A stretch of 64,000 nucleotides of DNA from Plotosus lineatus. Taxonomy: Eukaryota; Chordata; Actinopteri; Siluriformes; Plotosidae. Every line of letters begins with the position of its first letter. Within the stretch, counting starts at the first letter, position 1. The stretch lies in NCBI GenBank assembly GCA_024760905.1, contig CM045733.1, forward strand, positions 41,589,001 to 41,653,000, in the 5' to 3' direction. Shown here one piece after another: positions 34,742 through 47,139 of the stretch. Below the pieces are notes generated by a model. The model was not told the origin of the DNA, searched no databases, and worked only from the letters and a program-made list of their open reading frames with translations. Made by a program: the position numbers and the translations under genes.

Positions 34742-35760
34742 ATGCAAGCAAAGGGAAAGAGAGAGTCAGGGTGTCTGTGAGAGAGATCGCCTGTTATACA
34801 CAGCCCATTGTTTGGATGAGCTAAAGTGCCTGAGGTCAAAGGTTATTCACTGATAACTGACACTACTGACACAGAGAGATAAGTGGAGACAGAAATCAAC
34901 ACACACACAGGAGCTGTTACATGTTTTTAATTTAAGATCAAAATTTAAATTGTTAAATATAAAATCCAAGAATTTGGGAGATACTCAAATTAATAGTTTC
35001 TTCATTCACTTCCTTCAATGCCACACAAGCAAAAGAAAAGCTCTTGGACTATGACGGACGCAAAAGCCAAGATGCCCTCTCATTGCAGTCGGAGGATAGA
35101 TGTTGTTGGGTTACTGAGAATGTTTTACAAACGGATATCGAAAACCTTGCCACTACCTACCTGTGTGTGGATTATATAACAAAAAAAAAAAAAAAAAACT
35201 CTTGAGTTTCATAATTCGAAGAACAACATTTCCATAAATCTCATGCACGCTCCATACTGATCTCACTGCTGTTATGTATAACCTTAAAGTGAGAATATTT
35301 ATGAGGAAAGCTGAGTGACAGAGCAAAATGAATAAAATAAATGCTTAAGTTTTGTGCATTTGGTTGCCGTTATGCATTATAAAAACAGGAACCTGCTCAG
35401 AGTATAGCCAGAGATAATAAGGTAAAGTGTTTACAGTGGTCGTAAATTAAGCACATCAAGTGTAATGTGATTTAGGATAAATCCAGCGGAATATAAAGGT
35501 GAACATTTAGAGAAGTTGCAGACTGACTTTATCAAGATATCAAGCTCTGGATTAAGGAATTGAATTAAATGAGTAAAAATTAACAAGTAGATAAATAGCT
35601 AATATGGAAAAAACACCGACATGTCCGCAGTGATCTCATATGCCATGCAGGTTTGAGGATGAAGAGTGTATACACCCTGGGTATTGTTCGGGTTTTCTCA
35701 GAGCGGGTAAAGCTCACCTGACATGATCTGCCCATAAAAATAGACCACATGGGTCCTGAT
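33745..35760. other. septin-7 intron 2, no gene recognised
   Basis: It starts with a short LINE endonuclease-like scrap at 33748-33800 (ITPAGYTAF), then CA (34020-34050) and GA (34708-34738) runs and a poly-A tract (35180-35198). The rest is unremarkable intron. Confidence 0.5.
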
Positions 35761-35767
35761 ATTATAT

Positions 35768-35838
35768 ACTAGTATATATATATATATATTATATATATAT
35801 ATATATATACACGTACATACACACACACATACATATAT

Positions 35839-35925
<87 letters not shown>

Positions 35926-35966
35926 TATATACATACACACACATATACACATATATATATATATAC
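35768..35966. repeat. long TA/CA compound microsatellite
   Basis: Nearly 200 bases of alternating TA with CA blocks, directly beside the end of the Tigger-like element at 35968. Confidence 0.97.
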
Positions 35967-35967
35967 A

Positions 35968-36660
35968 CAGTGATACCTCTGCTCACGAACATAATTGGTT
36001 CCCAGAAAGTGTGTGTGAGGCGAAAAGTTCGTCTTCCGAACATTTATTTCCCATAAGAAACCATTAAAATGAGAATAATCCGTTCCCAGGTCCCCATAAA
36101 ACATAATTTTCTACTAAATAAGCCTTAAAACTACACAAAAATATACCTTATTTTATGTATAATAAATGTGCTATTGTATTGTAATTAAAGAAATAAACTG
36201 TACTGTATAATAAAGTCGTTTTATTTACCTTTGTGATGGTAGTTGATGGCTTGATGGAATGGAGTGGGAGGAGGAGGAGGGAGGGAGGGACTTACTGTTT
36301 GAAAGGAGCGTTTGGAAACGCCTACTGTTTGGAAACACCCTTAGCCACACACGCACCCTTAATAGCTTCCTTGTTCTTAAGGATGGTGGTAGACTTAGCG
36401 TACTGGTACTGGGACGCTGAGTCACACAAACGCACACCTCGTTCGTGTTTTTCAATGATCTCCGGTCCCATAATAGCAAAAGTACACTCAATATGGTCCA
36501 AAATGTCTATCAAACACAAACCACTTCCGCATTCAAAGAAAGGGGTGTGACGAACTGTGACGCCGTGAGCGTGCGTCAGCTTCTCGTGGCCGCCACCGCA
36601 AATCAAGACAATCCGCGAGTTCTGTACCCGGAAGTTAAACTCCATGCATCACGTCACATG
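35968..36660 (-). mobile_element. Tigger-like element fragment with transposase start
   Basis: The terminus CAGTGATACCTCTGCTCACG is at 35968. On the minus strand around 36468-36330 the frame reads IIEKHERGVRLCDSASQYQY, then AKSTTILKNKEAIKG, the helix-turn-helix region of a Tigger transposase of the MGPKK type seen at 19101. The catalytic part is deleted. The outer end near 36660 is not clear. Confidence 0.7.
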
Positions 36661-36889
36661 CTCGAATGAGTAGCCGGAAGTAAAATACTATGTATCTATT
36701 ACATGCGCTAAATATGCTTCTTAAACACATTCTATAGACAGTCTTACTCATTAATACAGTATTAATGTAGTAAAATGTAGTAATGACTTTTCAATTTTTA
36801 CTCTTATTTTTATTGATGAGAAAATATAAACATTATACAGCCTATACTGTTGTAAAGCACTCGTATTAAAGTCTTTTTCAGTTATTATT

Positions 36890-38300
36890 CCATGACAGTA
36901 CATAAGTTAATCTTTAGAATGTTTGTGCGTTAGACTTTATGTTCTGTGGCATGTTTAACAAACAATACCAAAAGAATCAACTTTATGCTTCATGTCCTTT
37001 TACATTGAACTTGTAGTGACGTCTTGGAGTGATGTCTCCAAGATGGCACTGCCTAGAGGGTGACGTCACAGAGTTCTCAGAGTCAAATTGTTTCTTTGTT
37101 AGTTTTAATTTGTTTGTTCATGTTTTGCACTATGCTCGCCTATGAACGGCCAATCCTACTACAGCTATGAGCAGCTTCAGCGTCGGGCAACTAAGCACGC
37201 AACAACTCCTATCGTGAGCTAATATACTATGGTAGCTCAATACTAGCCACAGCCCGGCTAACAATTAGCCCAGGCGGGAAGGGGCTGAACGACGACTCCG
37301 GCGCTTGGTATCGCATGACATGAAGGCCGTGTAGCCAGCTGGTGCAATCACCTCATCGGGTGTTTTCTCCTCGAGCCATGTTTCACAGAAACACAGCATG
37401 GAGCGGTCCTGTAGATCCCTCTGCGCTGCAATCTGAGCATGAAGCTTGTCCACCTTCGTTCGGCCCCTCCCCGCCTGGGCTTAGTGTTAGCTGGGATGCA
37501 GCTATCTAGCACTGAGCTACCATAGTATATTAGCTCACGATAGGAGTTGTTGCGTGCTTAGTTGCCCGACGCTGAAGCTGCTCACTCTAATCTCATAGCT
37601 GACACTCCGAAGGCACTCCGATCTCATAGCTGTCGTAGGGTCGTCCAGTCATAGACGAGCATAGTGCAAAACATGAACAAACAAAACAACAAATAAAAAG
37701 AAACATGACTCTGAAAGCTCCGCCTGGGCTTATTGTTAGCTGGGGTGCAGCTAGCATTGAGCTACCATAGCATATTAGCTCAGGATAGGAGTTGAGCTTG
37801 CTCAGGTCTAAACATCCAATCTCATAGCTGTAATAGGGTCGTTTGGTCATAGACGAGCATAGTGCAAAAAACAAACAAACAACATACAAAACAAACAAAG
37901 AAACAATTTGAATCGCCCTCTAGGCATCGCCATCTTGGAGTTTAATGTAAAAGGATATGAAGCAAGTTTATCCTTTTGAAATTGTTTGTTAAACATGCTA
38001 CAGAACACAAAATCTCACACAAAAACATTCTAAACATTACTGCAAAACATGAACAAACAAAACAACAAATAAAACAAATTAAAACGAACAAAGAAACAAT
38101 TTAACTCTGAGAACTCCGCGACGTCGCCCTCTAGGCAGCGCCATCTTGGAGCCGTCACTCCAAGTTCAATGTAAAAGGACATGAAGCGTAATAAAGTTTA
38201 TCCTTTTGGTATCGTTTGTTAAACATGCTACAGAACATAAAATCTCACGCATAAACATGAACTTGGGTACTGTACTGGAATAATAATTGAAAGAGACTTT
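36890..38300. repeat. large inverted repeat around a LINE endonuclease scrap
   Basis: The left arm (about 36890-37277) carries CATGTCCTTTTACATTGAAC, GTTCATGTTTTGCACTATGC, AACTCCTATCGTGAGCTAAT and TACTATGGTAGCTC. Inverted matches lie at 37484-37725, 37722-38030 and 38030-38300, the right side being partly triplicated. The centre holds a minus-strand fragment DRSMLCFCETWLEEKTPDEV then IAPAGYTAF, a LINE endonuclease start. Confidence 0.75.
37265..37453 (-). pseudogene. LINE endonuclease N-terminal fragment
   Basis: It contains SMLCFCETWLEE (catalytic glutamate region) and PAGYTAF, typical of fish L2/L1-like LINE endonucleases. It is isolated and truncated, at the centre of the inverted repeat. 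Confidence 0.6.
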
Positions 38301-38483
38301 AATACAACAGTTCAGAGGAAACTGGCATTTCTTCAGGAAAAAGTCTTATTTGTTCAGACGAGACATCCAACATTTTCTATTGCTTAGCCAGAGAAGCATT
38401 TGAGTGGCATCCTAGAACTTAACAGGTAATTAAAACACACAAAAAAGAGGCTCATTGACAACTTGTGTTACATGGATAACTTG

Positions 38484-38613
38484 TTACATCATCGTAACCA
38501 ATCAGCAGGAAGGAGAACAGCCATTGGCTGAATTTGAGTGACGTGTCAATTACTTGGCAGTCCGTGAATACTCAAACTGTGAGTGCAAAACAGCGAATAA
38601 TCAAGGGCCTACT
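38484..38613 (-). mobile_element. Tigger left-end fragment
   Basis: On the plus strand it reads ATCAGCAGGAAGGAGAACAG, then GAATAATCAAGGGCCTACTA, the reverse of the left end of the 4265 element. No transposase follows. A TA microsatellite (38614-38665) abuts it. Confidence 0.75.
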
Positions 38614-38619
38614 ATATAT

Positions 38620-38672
<53 letters not shown>

Positions 38673-38699
38673 CACACACATACATATATTATACATACC

Positions 38700-39328
38700 C
38701 AGTCGGCCCCCAACTTACGAAATGAATCCGTTTCAGAGCCCTTTTTGTGTTGCGGGGATTACATAAGTAGAGGTCGCATTTTACATGTTAAACGCCTAAT
38801 TCGTTCCAAGGCGCCAATCTTTGGACTGGATAAACCCCATAAACCCTTTAAAAATAATAAAAGTACACCAATTTTGTATGAAATGTGTTAAAAGTAAAGG
38901 AAAATTATTTATTAAACCATTTAAACATTTTATGAACATATTAAACAATTTTATTAACATATTTATTAATTAAACCGTTATTAAATATATTTTATTAATG
39001 CACACGCGCGCGCACACACCCCTGTCTCTCTCTATCTATCTCTCTCGCTCACACAAACACACACACAGACACACAATACAGTACGCATTAAATGACGTCA
39101 AATTCAAAGCGCATTCCCTGATTGACAGATCAGAGGTCCAAACTCAACTTTAACTTGATTCCTTGAGGGATCGGAATTCTAGATGAGCTCACATGTGCCA
39201 CATTTATTAAACATTTACTGAATTAAACAACTTAAAAAACTAAACTAAAATGCGCCTCTACTTATGAAAACTCCAGGTTCCAATAAAGGCTCTGGAACAG
39301 GTTAATTTCGTAAGAAGGGGGCAGACTG
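38700..39328. mobile_element. TA-type MITE
   Basis: The ends CAGTCGGCCCCCAACTTACG and TTTCGTAAGAAGGGGGCAGACTG (last part quoted from 39306) are inverted repeats, followed by TA on the right. The interior has CATTTTACATGTTAAACGCC, as in the 21595 MITE. Confidence 0.8.
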
Positions 39329-39911
39329 TACAGTGCCAGAGATCTTCTGAATATGTAGGATGTGACCTTGTAGTAGCCTCGAAATAAGGTCAAGGTGAGC
39401 CATATCCAATCCCACCCTTTTTACAGGAGACTGGTATCCATTTCTGCTGACAGTGGGTGAAGTCATGGTACACTCTGAATAGCTGACCAGACCATTTCAG
39501 GGTAACACACACACACACACACCCACACACACAAAAATCATTCACACTCACACCTACAGTTATTTTGAAACGGCTAATTGTAGTGTGGCAAACGGACAAT
39601 CACCTGTTCAGCAAATGATACTGAAACGCCAAGAGTCGAGTTAACCTGATATTCATTGGTCCATATTAGTGACTAGCAAATGGTGGACTCGTGGTGCCAA
39701 CCCACGACCCACTTTATACTCTATTGTGTATATGTTTTTCTATTGGGGCCCATGTGTAGATTCACGTCATCTTGTTTTCGAGCAGTCTGTGGTTTATAAT
39801 ACAAAATCAAGGTGTTTCTATTCCCAACTTTAAACTCCAACTTGTACTTTCAAGCAAAGGTTTCATTAAGAGCTGTCAGATACCATGTCTTGGAATAAAG
39901 TACATTGTCAG

Positions 39912-40166
39912 GTCTGTCTTCCTTTCAGTTTTTTCCCTTTTACTCGGAAGTCGTCACAGCAAATCATCTGATTTGCACGTTTGATTTGGCAGAGGTTTTT
40001 ACGTCGGATGCCCTTCCTGTCACAACCCTTTTAGCAAGGGACAGAAACACGCTGACGACTTTGCAGCCTACTCTTTTACGAAGGTCAGCAATGGTTCTTT
40101 TACATGCCTCACACGATAGACAGTGAGAGACATGGCCCGCCTTTGATAACCCAGTTAGCTGCAATG
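39912..40166 (-). mobile_element. tRNA-SINE with RTE tail, head-truncated
   Basis: GTCTGTCTTCCTTTCAGTTT at the 3' end to CCCAGTTAGCTGCA; the tRNA head is missing. Confidence 0.87.
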
Positions 40167-40169
40167 GTG

Positions 40170-41210
40170 CTATTTTTATGCATATTTGTCCCCCAAAACC
40201 TCACACATTTTAGCACCAACCACTACTAGTTCACACTGACAGCCTTGAAATCGAAAGCAGAATGCATAGAATGTTATGTCAGCAAGCAGTGTGCATGTGT
40301 TTGAACACAGCACAAATATATAACATCGATTATTTTGAATATCTGAACTGTGCAGCTATGATTTGGCTTGAACAGCTGGCTCATTGTCTGCTTAAAAAGT
40401 TTCCCAAACACACACACACAAGGTTGGTTAATGTTGGTCTCCAGTATAAGTGTCATTTACTGTAAACATAATATATTTCCTCCACCAGCTGAGTGTACAT
40501 CTCTCCACATTCCTCCCCCCACTCTTTCCAGCTGGACTGATACAAGACCAGGCGGCGGAAATGCTTGTGGTGGAGAAGAAAAAGAAGAGAAAACTATGGA
40601 AGAAAGCAAAGAACGGAAACAGTGAAAGAAAAGAAGGACAGGAAACGTTTTTCTACTCCTCTCTGCAGCTTTGGAGAGAAAAACGCAGAGCAGAGCCAAA
40701 ACTCTGCAGCATAAATGACAGCAGGCTCTCCAGAGAAACTCAGCAGCACAAACACTGTTACTTCTGTTACACGGTTTTGAAATCTTTTTTTTTCCTGAAA
40801 CCTCTCTGGTTCACTTACATCGTCTTTAACTTCTTCAGGATCAATGCTGTAACACAGCTCTGATCATTGAACAGATTTCAGGACTGATCTAGTATTAGTC
40901 TAGAAGTCCCACATCTGAGATCAAAAAGTAACAAATTTTTATACTTTATATAATTTCCAGTGGCATTTTCTCTAAAGATGCCTTCACAAAGACAGCAATA
41001 AGTGACAGGCGACCACGAAAAGTAAAAAAAAATACCAGATTTTATCAAGCAGTGCAAAGTGGGAGTATGGAGTTCAACTGGGCTAAACATTCATGTGATT
41101 TAACTGATAACCGATTAGAATCTTAACGTACTGCTGACTGACAGATACCCAGAGCTCCCAAAGACATCTTGCATAGGGAAACAATGACCATGTGTTAAAT
41201 AAGTGGTACC
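40170..41210. other. septin-7 intron, no gene recognised
   Basis: An open frame at 40450-40863 is rich in lysine and glutamate but matches nothing I know. A short hAT-end-like sequence (GTGGTACCCAACCAACAGGC) begins at 41203. Confidence 0.45.
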
Positions 41211-41474
41211 CAACCAACAGGCCAAGGACCGGAACGTGGTGCATTTGTTACTGTGCTGCACGGAAAGAATAAATAATTTATGAAAACGGCTTTCGCTCCA
41301 ACTTAACTTTTACCTATGCCTTTGACACCAATACACCTGTCCATATATATATATGGTGCTTAACGTGTTATTGTCTTGACAACCTCTCCTACTTCTCCCA
41401 AGGTAGGTTATTTCTCTTCTAAGGGTTTCTCAGGTTTTTCTACAGGCTCGATTCTGCTGTTTCTACCCAGTGCT

Positions 41475-41759
41475 TTATGCCTGATTTTGTCCGGGTTTGC
41501 AGCCTTCAAATATGCTTCCACTTCCACCCTTGGTTTCTGAAGTTTCTGAAGTGGCTGCAAAGTCTTGTGGGCTCTTGAAAAAGGCTACCCTTTTCCTGGC
41601 CTTATCACGTTTGTTCTTCCTTATTCTTTCTGCACATCCGAGTTCTCTGAGCCTCCTCCTTAGGTCTTGTCTCAACTGCTGCAGTTCTTCCCTCTCATCT
41701 TCACTACTTATATCTGTTGGACAGTGTCCTGATCTCACGCCGTATGCCAGCAATCTCAC
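41475..41759 (-). pseudogene. LINE ORF fragment
   Basis: [20 protein letters not shown] followed by [20 protein letters not shown] and [10 protein letters not shown] recalls the linker between endonuclease and reverse transcriptase in a common fish LINE (basic, leucine-rich, then KRxAFxxxPxxF). It is truncated on both sides. Confidence 0.5.
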
Positions 41760-41913
41760 TCATTCTTCTACTAGGCTGGTAAGCTCTTTTTTTCTCCTCT
41801 CCCTTCCCAATCCAGTCTTCTACAGCACAGTACACCAATCTGCATATGCCTTCCCAGCTTCCTTTCCACTGGTCCTGCTACTGTCACCTCTAGGAGCTTG
41901 TCCATATATTCAA

Positions 41914-42389
<476 letters not shown>

Positions 42390-42399
42390 GTATATATCA

Positions 42400-43015
42400 A
42401 GTCGGGCCCTCCAGCTCTCATTGGAGCGATTCGCAGCGGAGTGCGAAGCAGCCGGGATGAAGATCAGTACCTCCAAGTCCGAGGCCATGGTTCTCAGTCG
42501 GACAATGGTGGAATGCACCCTCCGGGTTGGGAATGAGGTCCTGCTCCAAGTGGAGGAGTTTAAGTATCTTGAGGTCTTGTTTACGAGTGAGGGAAGGATG
42601 GAGCGAGAGATCGACAGACGGATCGCTGCAGCCTCTGCTGTTAAGCGGTGCCTGTACCGGTCCATCGTGGTGAAGAAGGAGCTGAGCCGCAAGGCGAAGC
42701 TCTCAATTTACCAGTCGATCTACGTTCCAACCCTCACCTATGGTCACGAGCTTTGGGTAATGACCGAAAGAATAAGATCACGGATACAAGCGGCTGAAAT
42801 GAGCTTCCTTCGCCAGGTGGCGGGGTTCTCCCTTAGAGATAAGGTGAGAAGCTCCACCATCCGGGGAGAGCTCGGAGTAGATCCGCTGCTCCTCCGCATT
42901 GAGAGGGGCCAGTTGAGGCGACTTCCAACTTCGCGGAATTCGGCGGTCGCAGGGGGATATCGGTCCCAATTAACCGTGGAAAGTGAGGGATCCTTGTATA
43001 TGCCTTGTCCTTGAT
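42400..43015 (+). pseudogene. LINE reverse transcriptase, C-terminal part
   Basis: The open frame from 42407 reads [68 protein letters not shown], and [20 protein letters not shown]. This is the thumb and C-terminal region of a fish LINE reverse transcriptase (KTE-like SKSE, then TYGHELW). The catalytic FADD part is absent: it begins directly after the TA tract. The frame is free of stops for 200 codons, so the insertion is recent or the sequence well kept. Confidence 0.8.
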
Positions 43016-43520
43016 GATGACGTATTGTAGGCCCACCAAATTCATTCCCCAAAGAAAGTTTTAGCCCCATTGTGTTATTGTACGTGTTCTGTATTTATCT
43101 GCCACACCTTGAAGGTCAGTTCGTGAAAATAATACCTAGATTATACCTTTCTGGGGTGCAAAAATAATTGGGGACCCCAGAGTTAAATTATTCCCTCTAC
43201 ACCAAAAAGTAGAACAGCTCATTGCTGCTGTGTGCGTCGCATTTACTTGTGTGGGATTTAGCAGACAAGCTTATCCAGAGCAACTTACAGAAGTGCTTTC
43301 AAGTTACTTTCAGTGAATACATTCTGATACTGGTTTACCAACCATTAGTCAAAACTCAGTGAGTAGTTTTTTTGTTAGTTTGTTTTTTGCTTTCCTACAT
43401 AAATTTTAACATGCTAACAGCCAGAAACAGTCCTCTTGGGGCCATGTTTCTAAAACACTGGCATTTCCTGTAAGTGTACGTTGATATGTTTAACTCTTCT
43501 CTGGGGATGTAATTAATTCC

Positions 43521-43848
43521 TCCATTTTTTGAACCACTTAATCCTCATTATAGTCACAGGGAATGTGATACACATCTCAGCCAACTGTGGGCGAGGGCAG
43601 AGTACACCCTGGATAGCTCATCAGGCCATCATAGGGCAGAAATGCACTGTGGAACACCAGTGGCCTACTCTTTATAATCAACTCTTTTACATGCCTCTAA
43701 CCTCAGAGACAGTGAGAGACATGGCTGGCCTTTGATAAGCCAGTTAATGGAACCGGGGTGAGGGGTGACAACTCTGTGGTGGCGGTACTTGAATCCCTGA
43801 CCTTTGGATCAGTAATCCAGCACCCTACCTTCGGGCGGCCAGTGCCCT
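43521..43848 (-). mobile_element. tRNA-SINE, AATTAGGAT-tail variant
   Basis: TTTGAACCACTTAATCCTCA at the 3' end, then GGGCGAGGGCAGAGTACACC and a diverged body to TTTGGATCAGTAATCCAGCA (head). Confidence 0.8.
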
Positions 43849-44485
43849 TAAAATAATAATTAACATTTTATAAAATAATATATGTAACGATAATATAAAG
43901 CTATTTATTAGTGAACCAGCAAGATACTGCACATGGATCCATACTTCTATCTGTTTAACTGCTCATGGTTTCACTTAAAAACATTTAAACGCTGGAATCA
44001 TGGGACAATTTGCATGTTGTTCCAGCCACTTGTCATTCATTGCATACTGTGTGGGTGCAGCCTTACTGTTTTGTAATCAATCTTACCAAGTGTTAGGTAA
44101 AATTGGGCACTCTCTTAATTTTCTTTTTATTTCTCTAACCCAAGGCACAAATATAGAAATCAGAAACTCTGCACCTGCTTATAGTTAATGCATTGTAACT
44201 AGCCAAGCGTCCACAGTAAATAGGCACACCTCTACGTTCTAACTAGCCTATCCTGTGTGAACTACATGTAGCACGCACTTCCTTTGAACTGACCAATCCT
44301 GTGTTGCTTTACCCCACGAATGTACATAAAAAGTCTGAAAAATCATAAAAGATAACATTTTTGACCCACAAACATATGTACTGGGTACATTCTCCTCAGG
44401 CAGGGGTGGCGAACAAGTTAGACACAAAGAGCCAAACTTTTTAACTGTGAAAGTTTAAGAGCCACACCACGTGCCGACCTGCCAA

Positions 44486-44526
<41 letters not shown>

Positions 44527-44626
44527 CTCTCTTTCTCCCTTGCTCTGACACACACAACTACTGAACACACTTCAGATACATAGATATGGCCTGTATAATA
44601 TAAATTGATGAATATTGAAATATACA

Positions 44627-44990
44627 GGGGCAGTGGTGGTCTAGTGGTATAGGGCGCTGGATCGCTGATCCAAAGGTTGGGGGTTCGAGTCTCACTCTCC
44701 ACAAGGTTGTCACTGTCCCCCCCAGTGCAGCTAACTGGGTTATCAAAGGCGGGCCATGTCTCTCACTGTCTATGGTGAGAGGTTCATGTAAAAGAACCAT
44801 TGCTGACTTTCGTAAAGAGTAGGCTGCAAAGTCGTCAGCGTGTTTCTGTCCCTTGCTAAAAGGGTTGTGACAGGAAGGGCATCCGACGTAAAAACCTCTG
44901 CCAAATCAAACGTGCGAATCAGATGATTCGCTGTGGCGACTCCCGAGTAAAAGGGAAAAAGCCGAAAGGAAGACAGACAGACAGACACAC
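44627..44990 (+). mobile_element. complete tRNA-SINE with RTE tail, best-preserved copy
   Basis: Head GGGGCAGTGGTGGTCTAGTG with GTATAGGGCGCTGGATCGCT (A box region), B box GGGGGTTCGAGTC, body, GACAGGAAGGGCATCCGACG, GATTCGCTGTGGCGACTCCC, and the end AAAAGCCGAAAGGAAGACAG followed by ACAG repeats. A good reference copy for the family. It is nested in the hAT element. Confidence 0.95.
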
Positions 44991-45002
44991 AATCATGTTG
45001 AG

Positions 45003-45221
45003 TCAGGTGTTTTTTACCTTTGGAGAATTCCGTGTCAATATTAGAATGGTGTGTGCTAAAATGACACTGAAGATTTGAATCCTTGAACTGTGATATCGTG
45101 GTACTCCAAATAAACAGAGCGATTTGCCATTCCGTTCAATAAAAAAGTAAGCATCTTCCCATTCTCCCAGAAATGTCCTGTGTTCATCTTCATATTTTCG
45201 TTCAGCTTTGCATTTTGCCAT
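45003..45221 (-). pseudogene. hAT transposase N-terminal fragment
   Basis: MAKCKAERKYEDEHRTFLGE, then FFIERNGKSLCLFGVPRYHS. The frame shift after CLF removes the expected second cysteine of the BED-type finger. The rest is deleted. Confidence 0.8.
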
Positions 45222-45569
45222 TTTTACAAAGAGGGTAAGCCTGCATTCAAAGAAAATGTTTGCTTAATTTCCCAGCATTAGACGTCATCCACTCAGATGG
45301 TTGGCGGTCACTTATGTGTCAGACGTGGTATAAAAAAACACCCAACCTGTGAAAATTATTTCAAAATATTATTTATTATTTGTTCTTAATAACCTCTGAA
45401 AGATTGAAGTGTGCTTTAAGATTAAAAAAAAAAAAAAACAAACAAACATGAAAAGAGGCAAAGAGCCACAGTATATAGAAATATGATGAGAGGCAAAGAG
45501 CCACATTCTTATTGATCAAGAGCCGCATGCGGCTCGAGAGCCGTGTGTTCGCCACCCCTGTCCTCAGGC

Positions 45570-46975
45570 TTGGTGAAGTAATAAGGTAATATCTGTGCGG
45601 GTGTGGAGGTATCTAAAACTGAGCACGTGGGAATCTCTTTGTTTGAACTGCAATGCAATCACAAATTTTTCTCTTCACGTTCAGTGTACACAAAATCAAA
45701 AGGTAAAACACCACCACTGCTCGGAGTCTGCTCTTTCTAAACAGATTGTTTTATAGGCATGCTCACTGATCTGGGGTTAGTTCCTTCATGATTTTCCTTA
45801 CCTCATGCATGCATTTCCCATTCCTACTCTGGAATGTCTTAACAACAACACTCGTTGTCTGTTGTAGGATTAGCATTTTACTAAGCACCATCATCTCTTA
45901 TTCACTTTCATATTTATTTCACTGACTGGGAAACAGTTCCTAAGACGGGTGTACGCTTGTCATTGTTAACCAATCCTACAAACACCTGGGATCAGCAGAA
46001 TATCAGGGACTTGCACTTTTCTTAAGCCAGTCTTGTATAGATTTTGTGTTCTTTTTATGGATTCTGCTCTGGGATCAGCCATCAACATGATTCCTCCTCT
46101 CATGTGCTCATGTCACTCACACTGTTTTGAGATCAGTCCGGGAACCAATGCAAAACACTGAGTTTCTCCAACTGCCTTTCATGACACCCTCCACACAATG
46201 ACATCTTACTCCTACAATGTGTGTGCGTGTGTGTGAGTCAGAGACGGCGAGAAAGAGAAAGCACTGAAAAGGCAGACAGAAGTGATAACCAAGGTACGAT
46301 GTAAAGAATGAGAAGTCAGAGAAAGAGTAAAATGAATTGTGTGGTTTGTGTTTAAAAGAAAAGGGACACAGGAATTAGAAGCCAGAAATAAGACATTCAG
46401 AGAACAGACAGACACATAAATGAATAGACAGATGGATCATCATCTCTGTCTTTCTTTTTCTTCCCCCTCTCTTTCACTGCATGTCCTTCTGTGTTTCTGG
46501 GTGTTTGGTTATAGCTCATGCTGTATGTGCTAAACAAGGACTCTGCAGCCCAGTATCAATAGTCAATAGTGTGCGTGAGTGCGTGTGTGTGTGTGTGTGT
46601 GTGCGTGCCCACTAAACTTCTGTCCTTTCGCATTGATAATGATGGATGCATGCTTCTAACTTTCTCTCCCACAAAAATCTGGCAATAAACCATTTCTTGT
46701 CTGGCAAATGAGTTCCATTACAGTACCACAATGCTGATATCCTGAAAGTGAGAGGCAGTGACATGAGTGGCTTGTGGTTGGTGTTATTTATTTCGTCTCT
46801 GTGACTGAACCAAGGATAAGCAATTTTAGGTGATGTGGCTGCTGTCCCACTGTATGAGGTGTGGCCTGTATACCTACCAGTCAGAATTAAGCAAGCGTGG
46901 GTAACATTCTTGAGACTTCATTAGAGCCACACACACACACTTCAGGAATGTTTCACTCAAGTATGAACACCTGTT

Positions 46976-46980
<5 letters not shown>
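45570..46980. other. septin-7 intron, no gene recognised
   Basis: Only short ORFs and a GT run (46578-46603). No mobile element ends were recognised. Confidence 0.55.

Positions 46981-47028
<48 letters not shown>
46981..47028. repeat. CA microsatellite beside septin-7 exon 2 donor
   Basis: 24 CA units, a few bases downstream of the donor in gene orientation (GT-rich on the transcribed strand). Confidence 0.97.
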
Positions 47029-47030
<2 letters not shown>

Positions 47031-47035
47031 CTTAC

Positions 47036-47135
47036 CTACAACCATGAGTGTAAACTCGAAGCCCCTTTTAACAGATTTACGGTAAACTTGGTTGGGCAGG
47101 TTGGCAAATCCCACGTATGCCTCCAGATTCCTCTG
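47036..47135 (-). CDS. septin7: septin-7 exon 2: N-terminal and polybasic region
   Basis: It encodes [18 protein letters not shown] and then [15 protein letters not shown], ending in phase 1 (first base of the glycine that opens the P-loop). The basic cluster KSVKR just before the G domain is the septin phosphoinositide-binding segment. The donor is GTAG then GTAAG. The acceptor is a tandem NAGNAG (TTTTCAGCAG), so the first Q may be optional. A long CA repeat (46981-47028) lies a few bases inside the downstream intron, unusually close to the donor. Confidence 0.95.
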
Positions 47136-47139
47136 CTGA

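Larger units (their letters stand above)
44401..45560 (-). mobile_element. hAT element with exact target duplication and transposase start
   Basis: The terminal repeats are CAGGGGTGGCGAACA and TGTTCGCCACCCCTG. TCCTCAGG is repeated exactly at 44393-44400 and 45561-45568. The minus-strand ORF at 45221-45003 begins MAKCKAERKYEDEHRTFLGE and continues WEDAYFFIERNGKSLCLF, the start of a GTF2IRD2/ZBED-like hAT transposase, then shifts frame before the zinc finger completes. A CA repeat (44488-44523) and a SINE (44627-44990) are nested inside. Confidence 0.92.

Noticed and set aside
36233..36550. 105-codon plus-strand ORF
   Set aside because: It is antisense to the Tigger transposase fragment on the minus strand, which has the recognisable sequence.
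40450..40863. 137-codon ORF rich in lysine and glutamate
   Set aside because: No match known to me and no splice or promoter support; composition follows the local purine richness.
44627..44700. tRNA-like sequence with A and B boxes
   Set aside because: It is the head of a repeated SINE; the acceptor and anticodon stems do not pair well, and the same head recurs in at least five copies with SINE bodies.
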